From Cyanobacteria bacterium Co-bin13 (GTDB taxonomy: Bacteria; Cyanobacteriota; Cyanobacteriia; Phormidesmidales; Phormidesmidaceae): DNA of 10,616 nucleotides. Positions 1-6,747 of the stretch are shown here, piece by piece. Where the stretch lies: NCBI GenBank assembly GCA_014534385.1, contig JACVRP010000083.1, positions 1 to 10,616 of the forward strand. Reading direction: 5' to 3'. The notes under the pieces were generated by a model. The model was not told the origin of the DNA. It did no database searches and saw nothing but the letters and a program-made list of their open reading frames with translations. How positions within the stretch are numbered: position 1 is the first letter of the stretch; every line of letters starts with the position of its first letter. The position numbers and the translations under genes are program-made.

Positions 1-1095
1 ACCGTTGTAGCCAGCGGCTTGTTGGGCTCTAAGTCTGCTTCATTTAGCGAAGTTGATCCCGCAGATAGCCATTTCCTTCGCTTTCCTCTAAACATTCAGG
101 ATCAGGCCGGGGAAGTCTTAATTGAGCAGTCTACGAATGGCGAGGTGCTTTCCCCACGCATTGCCCAGGCCTTTGTAGATCTGGTCTTGAGCCAGATTAC
201 TCAGCCAACCCTGCTGTCTGACGAACAAACCCAAAAGAATCAGGTGATTCAGAGCCTCCTGCACGGCCAAATCCAGGATGCAGCCCTGGTGCTTAGACAG
301 TCTAAGCTTTTGGGGTTAGACCTCACTCCGCCTCGGGCCGTCATTTTAATCGATGCCACAGACTTCATTCAGTCTGAGCAAGACCCACCCGAGCGTTCTG
401 GTTTTGAGCAGCGCAAACGAGCCCAGCGCATTATCGAAAGTGTTGTCCGCTTTTTTCACCTGCCAGATGACACTATCTGCACCGATTTGGGAGACGGTGA
501 ATTTGCAGTGCTCAAGGCCAGCGATACCAAAAATATGGGTGATTGGGCTGCAGGCAGCCTGACCTCTCCCGAAGCAGCCAGTTCCTGGACCAACCTAGAG
601 GCGCTGAAGCGGGCCGGCGATGCCCTGCTGCTGCGGCTGCGGCAGGATACAGGAGCCGCTGTTAGCGTGGGAATTGGCCGCTATCATCCGGGCGTTTTGG
701 GGCTGTCTCGTTCTTATCAGGATGCGCGCATGGCGCTGCGGCTAGGGCGGCAGTTCAATGGGCAAAATCAGGTGTACTGCCTCGATCGCCTGGGGATAGC
801 GGCTTTTGCCTGTGTGGCCGATGAGCGCACCAAGGTAGAGTTGGCCCGCCATCTGCTCAGTCCGCTAGATGCTGAGCCAGACTTGCTAGAAACCCTGAAG
901 GTCTTTTTTGATCAGGACTGTGCCTTGTCCTCTACAGCCAAGTGCCTGTTGATTCACCGCAACACCTTGAGCTACCGGCTCGACAAAATTACCTCTCTGA
1001 CGGGGCTTGATCCGCGCCAGTTTGATGAAGCCATTCAGATTCGCCTGGCCATGCTGCTGCAGGAGCTAAAACCCTTGAAGGCAGGACAGCTGTAG
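1..1095 (+). CDS. CdaR/PucR-family transcriptional regulator, 5'-truncated by window edge
   Basis: This is the C-terminal part of a sugar-diacid-regulator-like transcription factor. The frame is open from base 1 and ends with TAG at 1093-1095. A TTG at 19 is available but has no ribosome binding site, and the sequence before it is also coding, so the true start probably lies upstream. The first 50 or so codons match the end of a diacid-recognition-type domain. Codons near 100-250 form the middle domain that joins sensor to DNA-binding part in CdaR proteins, including VSVGIGRYHPG and a following SYQDARMAL helix. The C-terminus, about 889-1068, is a clear PucR-type helix-turn-helix: IHRNTLSYRLDKI followed by TGLDPRQFDEA, very close to E. 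coli CdaR (IHRNTLEYRLNRI). Effector and targets are unknown; in cyanobacteria such proteins are not necessarily diacid sensors. The downstream glycosyltransferase starts 3 nt after the stop, suggesting co-transcription. Confidence 0.85.
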   Translation, partial: TVVASGLLGSKSASFSEVDPADSHFLRFPLNIQDQAGEVLIEQSTNGEVLSPRIAQAFVDLVLSQITQPTLLSDEQTQKNQVIQSLLHGQIQDAALVLRQSKLLGLDLTPPRAVILIDATDFIQSEQDPPERSGFEQRKRAQRIIESVVRFFHLPDDTICTDLGDGEFAVLKASDTKNMGDWAAGSLTSPEAASSWTNLEALKRAGDALLLRLRQDTGAAVSVGIGRYHPGVLGLSRSYQDARMALRLGRQFNGQNQVYCLDRLGIAAFACVADERTKVELARHLLSPLDAEPDLLETLKVFFDQDCALSSTAKCLLIHRNTLSYRLDKITSLTGLDPRQFDEAIQIRLAMLLQELKPLKAGQL

Positions 1096-1098
1096 GCC

Positions 1099-2202
1099 AT
1101 GCGCGGGATTGTCTATACCGATTCGGCTGGGGTCGGTGGGGCTGAAATTAGCCTGGGACACCTGGTCAAAACCGCTGCTGAGGAGATCGATCTAACCGTG
1201 GTCGGGGTCAGTCAGGCCGTTGTAGAAGCGGTGGCAGCGGGGCGATCCCAGGCCGCAACGATTGTTTTACCCGATGCCGGGCTGCCCTCCCTGCTGGCCC
1301 ACCTCAGCACCTTCCATCGTCTGCAGCCCGATTTGATTCACCTCAACCTGTGCACGCCCTGGGCCGGAACGGTAGGCCTGGTAGCAGCCCTGAGCGTCCC
1401 CCGAGCGCGGGTGGTGCGGGTCGATCAGCTGCCGCTGCGGACGACAGATCTTTGGACCTGGCTGCGGGTGCGGCTGCCATCGCTGCGGGTAGATGCCCAT
1501 GTGGCGGTGGGCGTGGCTAGCAGCAGACGGATGGAGGATTTCTATGCCCTGGGCCGCAATACGGTGGTGTCAATTCCTAATGGCGTGCCCGATCAGCAGT
1601 TTTCAGAGGCGGTTTCTCTGCCTTCGACCGACGGTTGGCTACAGGTGGGCAGCGTGGGTCGCCTGGACCCGATGAAGGGTCATGACGTGCTGCTACGGGC
1701 CCTGGCTCAGGTGGAGCGCACCCGGCTAGTAATTTTGGGAGAAGGGGCTTTTCGGCCCCAGCTGGAGCAGCTAGCGGCAGAATTGGGCATTCAAGATCGC
1801 GTTAAGCTACTGGGCTGGGTAGCGCAGCCACGTCCCTACCTCAGCACGTTTGACGTGATTGCCCAGCCTTCCCGGTCTGAGGGGTTTCCTTTAACGGTAG
1901 TCGAGGCGATGCTGGCTAGCCGCCCGATCATTGCAACGCGGGTAGGCAGCGTGGCGGAAGCGATCGCACATGAAGACACTGGCCTGCTGATCGAAAAAGA
2001 CGACGTAGAGGGGCTAGCGGCAGCGCTGCGGCGGCTGCGGGATGACTCGGCTTTGAGGGAGCGCCTGGGAGAGAGGGCACGTGCGATCGCATCTGCTCAG
2101 TTCACCGTTACCCACATGACTCACCAATACGAGGCCCTCTGGCAAAAGCTCCTGTCCCAACCGCAAAAGTCCCGGCTCTGGATACCCAGACCTCGGGATT
2201 AA
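1099..2202 (+). CDS. Family 4 (GT-B) glycosyltransferase
   Basis: A 367-residue glycosyltransferase of the GT4 group, which transfers a sugar from a nucleotide-sugar donor, usually to a glycan, lipid or other cell-envelope acceptor. The N-terminal Rossmann half opens with a glycine-rich GVGGAEISL loop (residues 11-19), typical of the acceptor-side domain. The C-terminal half has SVGRLDPMKG (185-194), LVILGEG (210-216) and the retaining-GT signature SRSEGFPLTVVEAM, with the E-x7-E pair at E261 and E269. There is no signal peptide or membrane span, so the enzyme is cytoplasmic or peripheral. Length is normal for GT4. ATG at 1099 lies 3 nt after the regulator's stop. An AGGA at 1083-1086, inside the upstream gene, is the only Shine-Dalgarno-like match and sits a little far away, so translational coupling is plausible. 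Base composition is high (about 70% GC in the 60 bases from 1981). Donor and acceptor cannot be read from the sequence. Confidence 0.93.
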   Translation: MRGIVYTDSAGVGGAEISLGHLVKTAAEEIDLTVVGVSQAVVEAVAAGRSQAATIVLPDAGLPSLLAHLSTFHRLQPDLIHLNLCTPWAGTVGLVAALSVPRARVVRVDQLPLRTTDLWTWLRVRLPSLRVDAHVAVGVASSRRMEDFYALGRNTVVSIPNGVPDQQFSEAVSLPSTDGWLQVGSVGRLDPMKGHDVLLRALAQVERTRLVILGEGAFRPQLEQLAAELGIQDRVKLLGWVAQPRPYLSTFDVIAQPSRSEGFPLTVVEAMLASRPIIATRVGSVAEAIAHEDTGLLIEKDDVEGLAAALRRLRDDSALRERLGERARAIASAQFTVTHMTHQYEALWQKLLSQPQKSRLWIPRPRD

Positions 2203-2217
2203 TCTAGCTATAGCGCC

Positions 2218-2287
2218 CCTACGGGCTTAGCCAAGCCATGCTGCCAGAGAGGAGTTCTCTAGAGAATGACTTTGCTAAGCCCGTAGG
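2218..2287. terminator. Long inverted repeat between convergent genes; candidate bidirectional terminator or small palindromic element
   Basis: Two perfect 14-bp arms (2218-2231 CCTACGGGCTTAGC and 2274-2287 GCTAAGCCCGTAGG) flank a 42-nt loop. The loop holds a second perfect palindrome, TTCTCTAGAGAA, at 2255-2266. The element sits 16 nt after the glycosyltransferase stop and 61 nt beyond the stop of the opposing gene, so it is well placed to end both transcripts. Neither side has a T-run, so it is not a textbook intrinsic terminator; a dispersed palindromic repeat is the alternative. Confidence 0.5.
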
Positions 2288-2348
2288 AAGACAAAGGAAG
2301 GCAGGGTTGAATCACTGAGCGGACTACTTCCGTGTCTCGCTAAATTGC

Positions 2349-3305
2349 TCATGCCTGAGGCTGTAGCATTGAGGCTTCAGTTCCCCCATACAGGTCGATG
2401 AAGCGATCGAAAAGCTGCATCGAAGTATGGCGCGAAACCCGTTGTTTGTTAACCAGGTGCTGAATGTTGCGCTCTGCTAATTTCCGCAGGTAGGGCAGGT
2501 CTTCCAGCAGCGTTAGGATGGCTGCCATGTGGAAGACAAAGCGCAGCAGCGGCTTGGGCCAGCCCAGGTTGGAGTACATATCAATGTACAGCTTGTGGTT
2601 CGACTCATCAATCGGCAGCGCATTGAAGATAACCGAGATCTCCTTGTCGCCATACGCCGGAATTCGCAGCTCCACCGTGTAGGGATTGTGCAAGGTTAAC
2701 TCAACCTCAACGGTGGCATCGCGCCAAAGCCGCAGAATGTTCATGGGCGAATCGAGAAGAGTCTTAAACTTCAGTCTGCCGCCCTCTTGAGTGGCCTGAA
2801 ATTCGCTAACTTCTACAATCTTCAGGTTGCCCAGGCTAAAGCTGTGGATGTCTTCCAGGTGCTTTAGGTTAAGCAGATGGTAGATCTGGCAATAGTAGGG
2901 AAAAGGCAGCGTGTGCTCTTGGCTGGTGATGAACTGGTCGTTCAGTTCCTGCATCCGCCGTTGAGTTTTGCTTTTAGCTTTCTGCTGGGGCTGGGGGATA
3001 GATGAAAATACATTATGATTGCGCAGCGCCCTCAGGTTACTCACAGAAGCAGTTTCTTCTGGCTTGAGCAATAGCCAGCTCACGAAAATAACGGAAACGA
3101 AGATCAGCTGGGAAACTTCGATGGTAGTAATGCTGTGGTCAAAAAAGGCAGCGAACCCTCTATCGGCCACCCCAAACAGCCAAGCTGGAATGCCGATCAC
3201 CCAGACTGCCGTTTTCATGATCCGGTTGTAAAGCGATCGCTCTACTGCAAATTTGTCTTCCAGTGAACCAGGTATTTCCTGGTTTTCCATAACGTTACTA
3301 AGCAT
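2349..3305 (-). CDS. Hypothetical protein with two N-terminal membrane segments
   Basis: I do not recognise this 318-residue protein. Two hydrophobic stretches, about residues 31-55 (with VWVIGIPAWLFGVAD) and 64-80 (QLIFVSVIFVSWLLL), would anchor it in a membrane as a hairpin. A basic, glutamine-rich linker (about 104-120) follows. The remaining 190 residues look like a folded soluble domain rich in alternating beta segments (about 160-245), ending in a helical part (252-310) with WPKPLLRF and EDLPYLRKLAERN. No catalytic motif is visible. ATG at 3305 and an in-frame ATG five codons later (3290) are both possible; neither has a convincing ribosome binding site. The gene stands alone on its strand, convergent with the glycosyltransferase, with a 423-nt AT-rich upstream region that must hold its promoter. 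The coherent fold and membrane hairpin argue for a real gene rather than a chance frame. Confidence 0.8.
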   Translation of the reverse strand: MLSNVMENQEIPGSLEDKFAVERSLYNRIMKTAVWVIGIPAWLFGVADRGFAAFFDHSITTIEVSQLIFVSVIFVSWLLLKPEETASVSNLRALRNHNVFSSIPQPQQKAKSKTQRRMQELNDQFITSQEHTLPFPYYCQIYHLLNLKHLEDIHSFSLGNLKIVEVSEFQATQEGGRLKFKTLLDSPMNILRLWRDATVEVELTLHNPYTVELRIPAYGDKEISVIFNALPIDESNHKLYIDMYSNLGWPKPLLRFVFHMAAILTLLEDLPYLRKLAERNIQHLVNKQRVSRHTSMQLFDRFIDLYGGTEASMLQPQA

Positions 3306-3728
3306 ATCCGAGTCACTAGGAATAGGTTTTTAGGAACAAGGGTCTTTTTTGCAAGACTGTATTTTCAAAAGTTAACAATAGGATCCCTGTGTCTTCCTCT
3401 ATCGCGAGTCCAGATTAATTTGCACCAAGTGATTAAACCCGCGTCTGCCTAAAGGGGGGGAAATACCATTAGAAATAGGTCGCCCCTCTAAATTGTGTAA
3501 AGGACGACTGCTAGAGGTACTTCTTGTCAAAGCTGTTTTTGGTTCAAGTTCATAGCTAAAGCTTTGTTTGAGAAGAAGCTCCAGCCATGGACTTTATATA
3601 AAACCCTAGTTTCTGTATTTCTAGATACGAATTGAGCGAAAGCAGACTTTCTACCTGTAGGCAAGCTGTAGGAGTAGCTAATAGGACCCGGCTTAGCCAC
3701 ACCTACACTGACAAGCTGCCCTTCTCGA
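3306..3728. other. AT-rich gene-free stretch
   Basis: No open frame of 60 codons or more lies wholly in this stretch. It is clearly richer in A and T than its surroundings (about 38% GC in 3541-3600). It holds the upstream region of the 2349-3305 gene and the 3' flank of the radical SAM gene. A TTTATATAAAA run lies at about 3593-3603 and a G7 tract at about 3453-3459, but I could not pair a credible -35 and -10 on either strand. I recognise no RNA gene. A degraded gene or an unannotated small RNA remains possible. Confidence 0.5.
3660..3720 (-). terminator. Imperfect hairpin after the radical SAM gene
   Basis: Arms 3660-3672 and 3702-3720 pair as GTAGG/CCTAC, AGCT/AGCT and GGC/GCC, with a one-base bulge and a seven-base asymmetric internal loop. 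In the - strand direction the hairpin begins 8 nt after the stop codon at 3729, a usual terminator position. There is no T-run behind it, so this is only a candidate. Confidence 0.3.
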
Positions 3729-4751
3729 TTAGGTCCAGTAGAGGATGTTTGCCTGAGGAAAACGATGAGCGATCTCTTCGTAAAAGAAGCGCTTAAGCGC
3801 CTTCATCGTGTCAGCTTCATAGACATACTTGACGCCGCCAAACTTATTGCGCTTGACGCTGCGATTGGCCTCATCTAGGTCTACTTTGCTGTTGGGGTAC
3901 CACTGGTTTAACACTTCCTTAGATCCGGGTGTAAAGCGGTGGGAAATCAGTTCAAAGGTGAGGTCGCAGTCAAAATCAAGGGCTGCTTCAATGTCGTCAA
4001 GGAGCTGGGTGTAGTGGTCCTGCCAGTCTTCGATCGCCATGATAGGAGCAATCACTAACCCCACTGGGTAAGCGCCGCCGCCCTGAGCGCGAGGCAAGGC
4101 CAAACGCCGCACAGCGCTCAGCCGGTCTTTGACGGCAGCGGTACCCCCTTCCATGCGAGTGGAAACGGGGGCTGCGTTGACGCTGAGGCGACAGCGGGTG
4201 TGGCCATTGTGGGGCAGGTCAAGCAGTGGCTCGACCGCGTCAAACTTAGAAACCCAGCGCAGGTAGCCTGTCTCTCGGGTACCAAAGTAGCGAATGCACT
4301 CGGCCAACCCCCCGGTCAGGTGCTCAATGCCGAGCGGGTCGGTGTAGCAGCTCACCTCGAACGAGGTATCTTGTCCGGGCTTCTCGTAGTTCGCTAGATT
4401 GCCCAGGATTTGCGGCAGGTTGGCGTAGACCCGAATCACGGGCGGTCCCGATAAGCTACCGGCCAGGTAACAGTACTGGCAGTGGGCCGGGCAGCCCTCA
4501 GCTAGGTGAAATTGCCAGTCGGCAGAGGGGGGAATGGGGCTGAGCTTGAGCTGGCTGGGGGGGGCGGTGACAACAGCTAAAGTGCGCTTTGCGATCGCAT
4601 AGGTCTCTCGCTCAGTCTCACCCCGTAGCCCGGTCACCCGGTTGCGCGGCAGCTCCTCAACCGGCAGATCTAGGGCCTTGACCCGCTCTAAAATCTGTTG
4701 TCCCCAAGGTTCATCTAGGGCAGCTGGGGTAAAGAGAACCCGTTCCGGCAT
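3729..4751 (-). CDS. Spore photoproduct lyase-family radical SAM protein
   Basis: A radical S-adenosylmethionine enzyme homologous to spore photoproduct lyase, which in Bacillus splits the UV lesion 5-thyminyl-5,6-dihydrothymine back to two thymines. From ATG 4751 it has 340 residues, close to B. subtilis SplB (342). The [4Fe-4S] motif is CPAHCQYCY (C87, C91, C94), the same CX3CX2C spacing as SplB. The two tyrosines of the SplB radical relay (Y97, Y99) are present as Y93 and Y95, and the hydrogen-donor cysteine (C141 in SplB) appears as C135 in SCYTDPLGIEHL, at nearly the same distance. ATG 4751 has AAGGGT about 9 nt upstream. A TTG at 4808 would add 19 plausible residues (TETATSPTPTATKG). 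The frame stays open to 5174, but that part overlaps the peptidase gene and reads as non-protein. The gene follows the M15 peptidase on the same strand across 286 nt. Cyanobacteria do not sporulate, so the substrate is uncertain. Confidence 0.9.
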   Translation of the reverse strand: MPERVLFTPAALDEPWGQQILERVKALDLPVEELPRNRVTGLRGETERETYAIAKRTLAVVTAPPSQLKLSPIPPSADWQFHLAEGCPAHCQYCYLAGSLSGPPVIRVYANLPQILGNLANYEKPGQDTSFEVSCYTDPLGIEHLTGGLAECIRYFGTRETGYLRWVSKFDAVEPLLDLPHNGHTRCRLSVNAAPVSTRMEGGTAAVKDRLSAVRRLALPRAQGGGAYPVGLVIAPIMAIEDWQDHYTQLLDDIEAALDFDCDLTFELISHRFTPGSKEVLNQWYPNSKVDLDEANRSVKRNKFGGVKYVYEADTMKALKRFFYEEIAHRFPQANILYWT

Positions 4752-5037
4752 CCATAAACGACCCTTAGTCGCGGTGGGTGTTGGGGAGGTTGCGGTTTCA
4801 GTAAGCAATGTTTCTTTACAAATGCGCCTGCTTTTATTGTGGCGCGGGGTTTTGAGCTCAAGGGGTTTCTCAGGGAGGACTTCCCCTCCCTCGGAGGTAT
4901 GGGTTCTCCCCCTGGGCAAAACCTGCTCTTGAATCGCGGTTTCCCTGAAATCGCTGCCTAAAGTCGAACGGCTCTGCTTTCTTTTTTTCCACAAAGGACC
5001 GACCTGCGAGGCGTAGTGGGCCGGTCCTAAATCAGCC
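4752..5037. other. Spacer between peptidase and lyase genes
   Basis: About 290 nt with no credible gene. It includes a 7-bp perfect hairpin (AGGGAGG at 4872-4878, CCTCCCT at 4885-4891, loop of 6) and a second GC-rich hairpin at 4995-5028, listed separately. On the - strand the spacer would carry the leader of the radical SAM gene. If translation begins at TTG 4808, the part nearest the gene is coding. I see no riboswitch consensus that I can name. Confidence 0.45.
4995..5028 (-). terminator. GC-rich hairpin just after the M15 peptidase gene
   Basis: AGGACCGACC at 4995-5004 pairs with GGCCGGTCCT at 5019-5028 over 10 bp, with one G-U wobble on the - strand transcript and a 14-nt loop. It starts 9 nt after the stop codon at 5038-5040 in the direction of transcription and is followed by TTTGTGG and then an A-run rather than a long U-run. 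Position and stem strength favour a terminator or 3'-end stabilising hairpin for the peptidase transcript. Confidence 0.55.
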
Positions 5038-6699
5038 CTAGTTTGTCCACCTGGCCCGGTAACCTCGCGCATCAATGTGGCACAGGTAGGGGAACTGTAT
5101 GTAGCGCCCCAGTCCGCCAGTCCACCAGGGATCGAGGGAGCGGTAGACCTGGGTTCCCGAGAGGCCGTCAACATAGAAGTCTATGGCATCGCCGACAATG
5201 TGACGGCTCTGGGAAGCTCCACCGACGCGGCGGTTAATGGCGGGGGGTCGATACCAGCTAGTAACGCGGAAGGGGCGGCCAATGCGATCGCGCGCCTGCT
5301 GGGCCAACGTCGCAATTCTGACAATAGCGTTGACTGTGGCCTGGTCGGGGGGCATGCGGGAGCCGCCTTGGGTCGCCTCAGCCCAGGTAAAGTTGCCGTT
5401 GGGCAGGATAGCGGCGGCTAGCTGAATGTTGTTGGGCGTCCAGCGAGCGGGGCGAGCGGGGGCAGGGGGCGGGGTGGGAGCGGGCATGGCGTCGGGAGAG
5501 GTGCGCTCGGCCCGAGACATTCGTCGTAGGTCTTCAAACAAAGACTGCAGCGTGGCGGTGCGGTTGTCTAGCCGCCGCCAGATCTGCACCAGGCGAATCA
5601 GGGCCTCCCGCTGCACCTCCGTTTCGGCATAGATTCTGGGTACGCGGGCAATGAAGTCTAGCAGGGCCCGATCCACCTGCTGGGCCGCACTTCTTAAGGC
5701 TTCCGGGTTATTGGCATTGTTTAAGAGGGCATCGGGATCAACGCCCAGGCGACGAATAGCCGTTGTTCGAGAATCCAGCCCATTCCAAAGGCGGTAGGCT
5801 TCGGTCACGGCAAAGCGCTGGTCGCCCAGCCCCCGATAGAAGGTGGGCAGTCGCTGCACAAACGCAATCAGGGCCGGATCGACAATCTGCACGTTGGTTT
5901 CGGCGGCAAAGGGCTGGTTAGTCTCTAGCCACTGAATTGTCTCTTCGCGCGAATCGAGCTGCCGCCAGAGCTGTACCAGGCGGATCAAGGCTTCCCGCTG
6001 GTAGGGGTAGCCGCTGTAGTAGCGAGCCACCTGCTGAGCAAATTCCACCAGCCGCCGATCTAGCTCTGTCTCATCGACAACGCCGCCTGTAACGGGCACT
6101 CCCAACGCAGCGATCACCTCTTCCTGAGTGTTGAGTCTGCGCCAGAGCCGAGCGGCCTCCAGCAGCGCCTGTCGCTGAAAGTCAAGGCGTACGTAACTGG
6201 GGGGAATACGCTCAGCAAAGGCCAACAGATTGCGGTCTAGGCCCGCCAGGTTTTGGGGCAGCTGATAGGCTTCGAAGTCGGTGGCGATATCGGCCTGGTA
6301 GGCAGCCAGCAGCGCCTGGGCGTCGGAGGGCTCTAGCCGGGCAGCGGCAGTATTGGCTGCAGGTGGGGTGTAGCCTTCGGCAACGCGGTTGATGAAGCGA
6401 TCGCTATAGCGCCCCTGAGCCGCATTCCACAGATCGTCTCCCTGCCAACCCTGGGCAATCAGCTCATCGGTCAGGCTGCGGATCGTATTGGCCGCATACT
6501 GAACCTGGGTAGGAAAGCTGTTAACCTGTTCCAACGCAATGCGGTTAGCCGGGGCAATGCCCAGCCCAGTTTCATCATCTGGCAGCTGGGGCTGTCGGTG
6601 AACCGCGTATAGAGCTGCCAGTATGGGTTTGTGAAGCCCGGTGCGGGCGGCTTCGACAAGATAGGAGTAGTTGCGCTGGTCGGGGGAGAGTGGAGCCAT
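5038..6699 (-). CDS. Peptidase M15-family protein with four internal repeats
   Basis: A 553-residue protein with three parts. Residues 420-553 are an M15-type zinc peptidase domain (D-Ala-D-Ala carboxypeptidase/endopeptidase fold acting on peptidoglycan stem peptides). It has TSWYRPPAINRRVGG, SRHIVGDAIDF with zinc-ligand-like H500 and D507, and CHIDARGYRARW with H541. Residues 157-390 hold four repeats of about 44 residues. Residues 1-115 form a separate domain (DDETGLGIAPANR; YAANTIRSLTDELIAQGW; LWNAAQGRYSDRF) that I do not firmly recognise; it has the flavour of a lysozyme-like fold with a candidate Glu43, but that is inference. A proline-rich linker (405-417) precedes the peptidase. The N-terminus (MAPLSPDQRNY) shows no signal peptide or membrane span, which is odd for an enzyme of the wall. 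ATG 6699 has no good Shine-Dalgarno at normal spacing. The gene is divergent from the HAD gene 48 bp away. Confidence 0.88.
   Translation of the reverse strand: MAPLSPDQRNYSYLVEAARTGLHKPILAALYAVHRQPQLPDDETGLGIAPANRIALEQVNSFPTQVQYAANTIRSLTDELIAQGWQGDDLWNAAQGRYSDRFINRVAEGYTPPAANTAAARLEPSDAQALLAAYQADIATDFEAYQLPQNLAGLDRNLLAFAERIPPSYVRLDFQRQALLEAARLWRRLNTQEEVIAALGVPVTGGVVDETELDRRLVEFAQQVARYYSGYPYQREALIRLVQLWRQLDSREETIQWLETNQPFAAETNVQIVDPALIAFVQRLPTFYRGLGDQRFAVTEAYRLWNGLDSRTTAIRRLGVDPDALLNNANNPEALRSAAQQVDRALLDFIARVPRIYAETEVQREALIRLVQIWRRLDNRTATLQSLFEDLRRMSRAERTSPDAMPAPTPPPAPARPARWTPNNIQLAAAILPNGNFTWAEATQGGSRMPPDQATVNAIVRIATLAQQARDRIGRPFRVTSWYRPPAINRRVGGASQSRHIVGDAIDFYVDGLSGTQVYRSLDPWWTGGLGRYIQFPYLCHIDARGYRARWTN
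5530..6231 (-). repeat. Four tandem protein repeats within the M15 peptidase gene
   Basis: Units lie at residues about 157-200, 217-260, 277-319 and 346-390, spaced 60, 60 and 69 residues apart. The shared pattern is L-x-x-F-(8-10)-Y, then QR-x-A-(6-7)-LW-x-x-L-(3-4)-E/T, ending in a short hydrophobic helix. Units 2 and 4 are also alike in DNA: 5574-5613 and 5961-6000 agree at 35 of 40 positions, consistent with duplication. The helical pattern suggests a binding or spacer module; its ligand is unknown. Confidence 0.8.
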
Positions 6700-6747
6700 A
6701 GCCTTATTTAGTTTGTTCCTCTAGATAAAGCACACAATTGAGGACGT
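6700..6747. promoter_or_regulatory. Divergent intergenic region, peptidase / HAD genes
   Basis: These 48 bp separate two divergently read start codons and must carry or overlap both promoters and leaders, unless the promoters lie inside the coding regions. GAGGA at 6740-6744 is a reasonable, though close, ribosome binding site for the HAD gene. I could not assign -35 and -10 boxes with confidence. Confidence 0.4.

Noticed and set aside
3331..3360. GTCTT...AAGAC mini-hairpin upstream of the 2349-3305 gene as a regulatory element
   Set aside because: A five-base stem with a short T-rich loop is expected by chance in AT-rich DNA.
4809..5174. N-terminal extension of the radical SAM protein to an ATG at 5174
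   Set aside because: It overlaps the end of the M15 gene in another frame, crosses the terminator-like hairpin, and its residues show no domain-like pattern. The family length fits the ATG at 4751.
5043..5632. Several + strand open frames opposite the M15 gene
   Set aside because: They are shadows of a GC-rich coding region; none has a ribosome binding site or recognisable domain, while the - strand frame has a full peptidase motif set.
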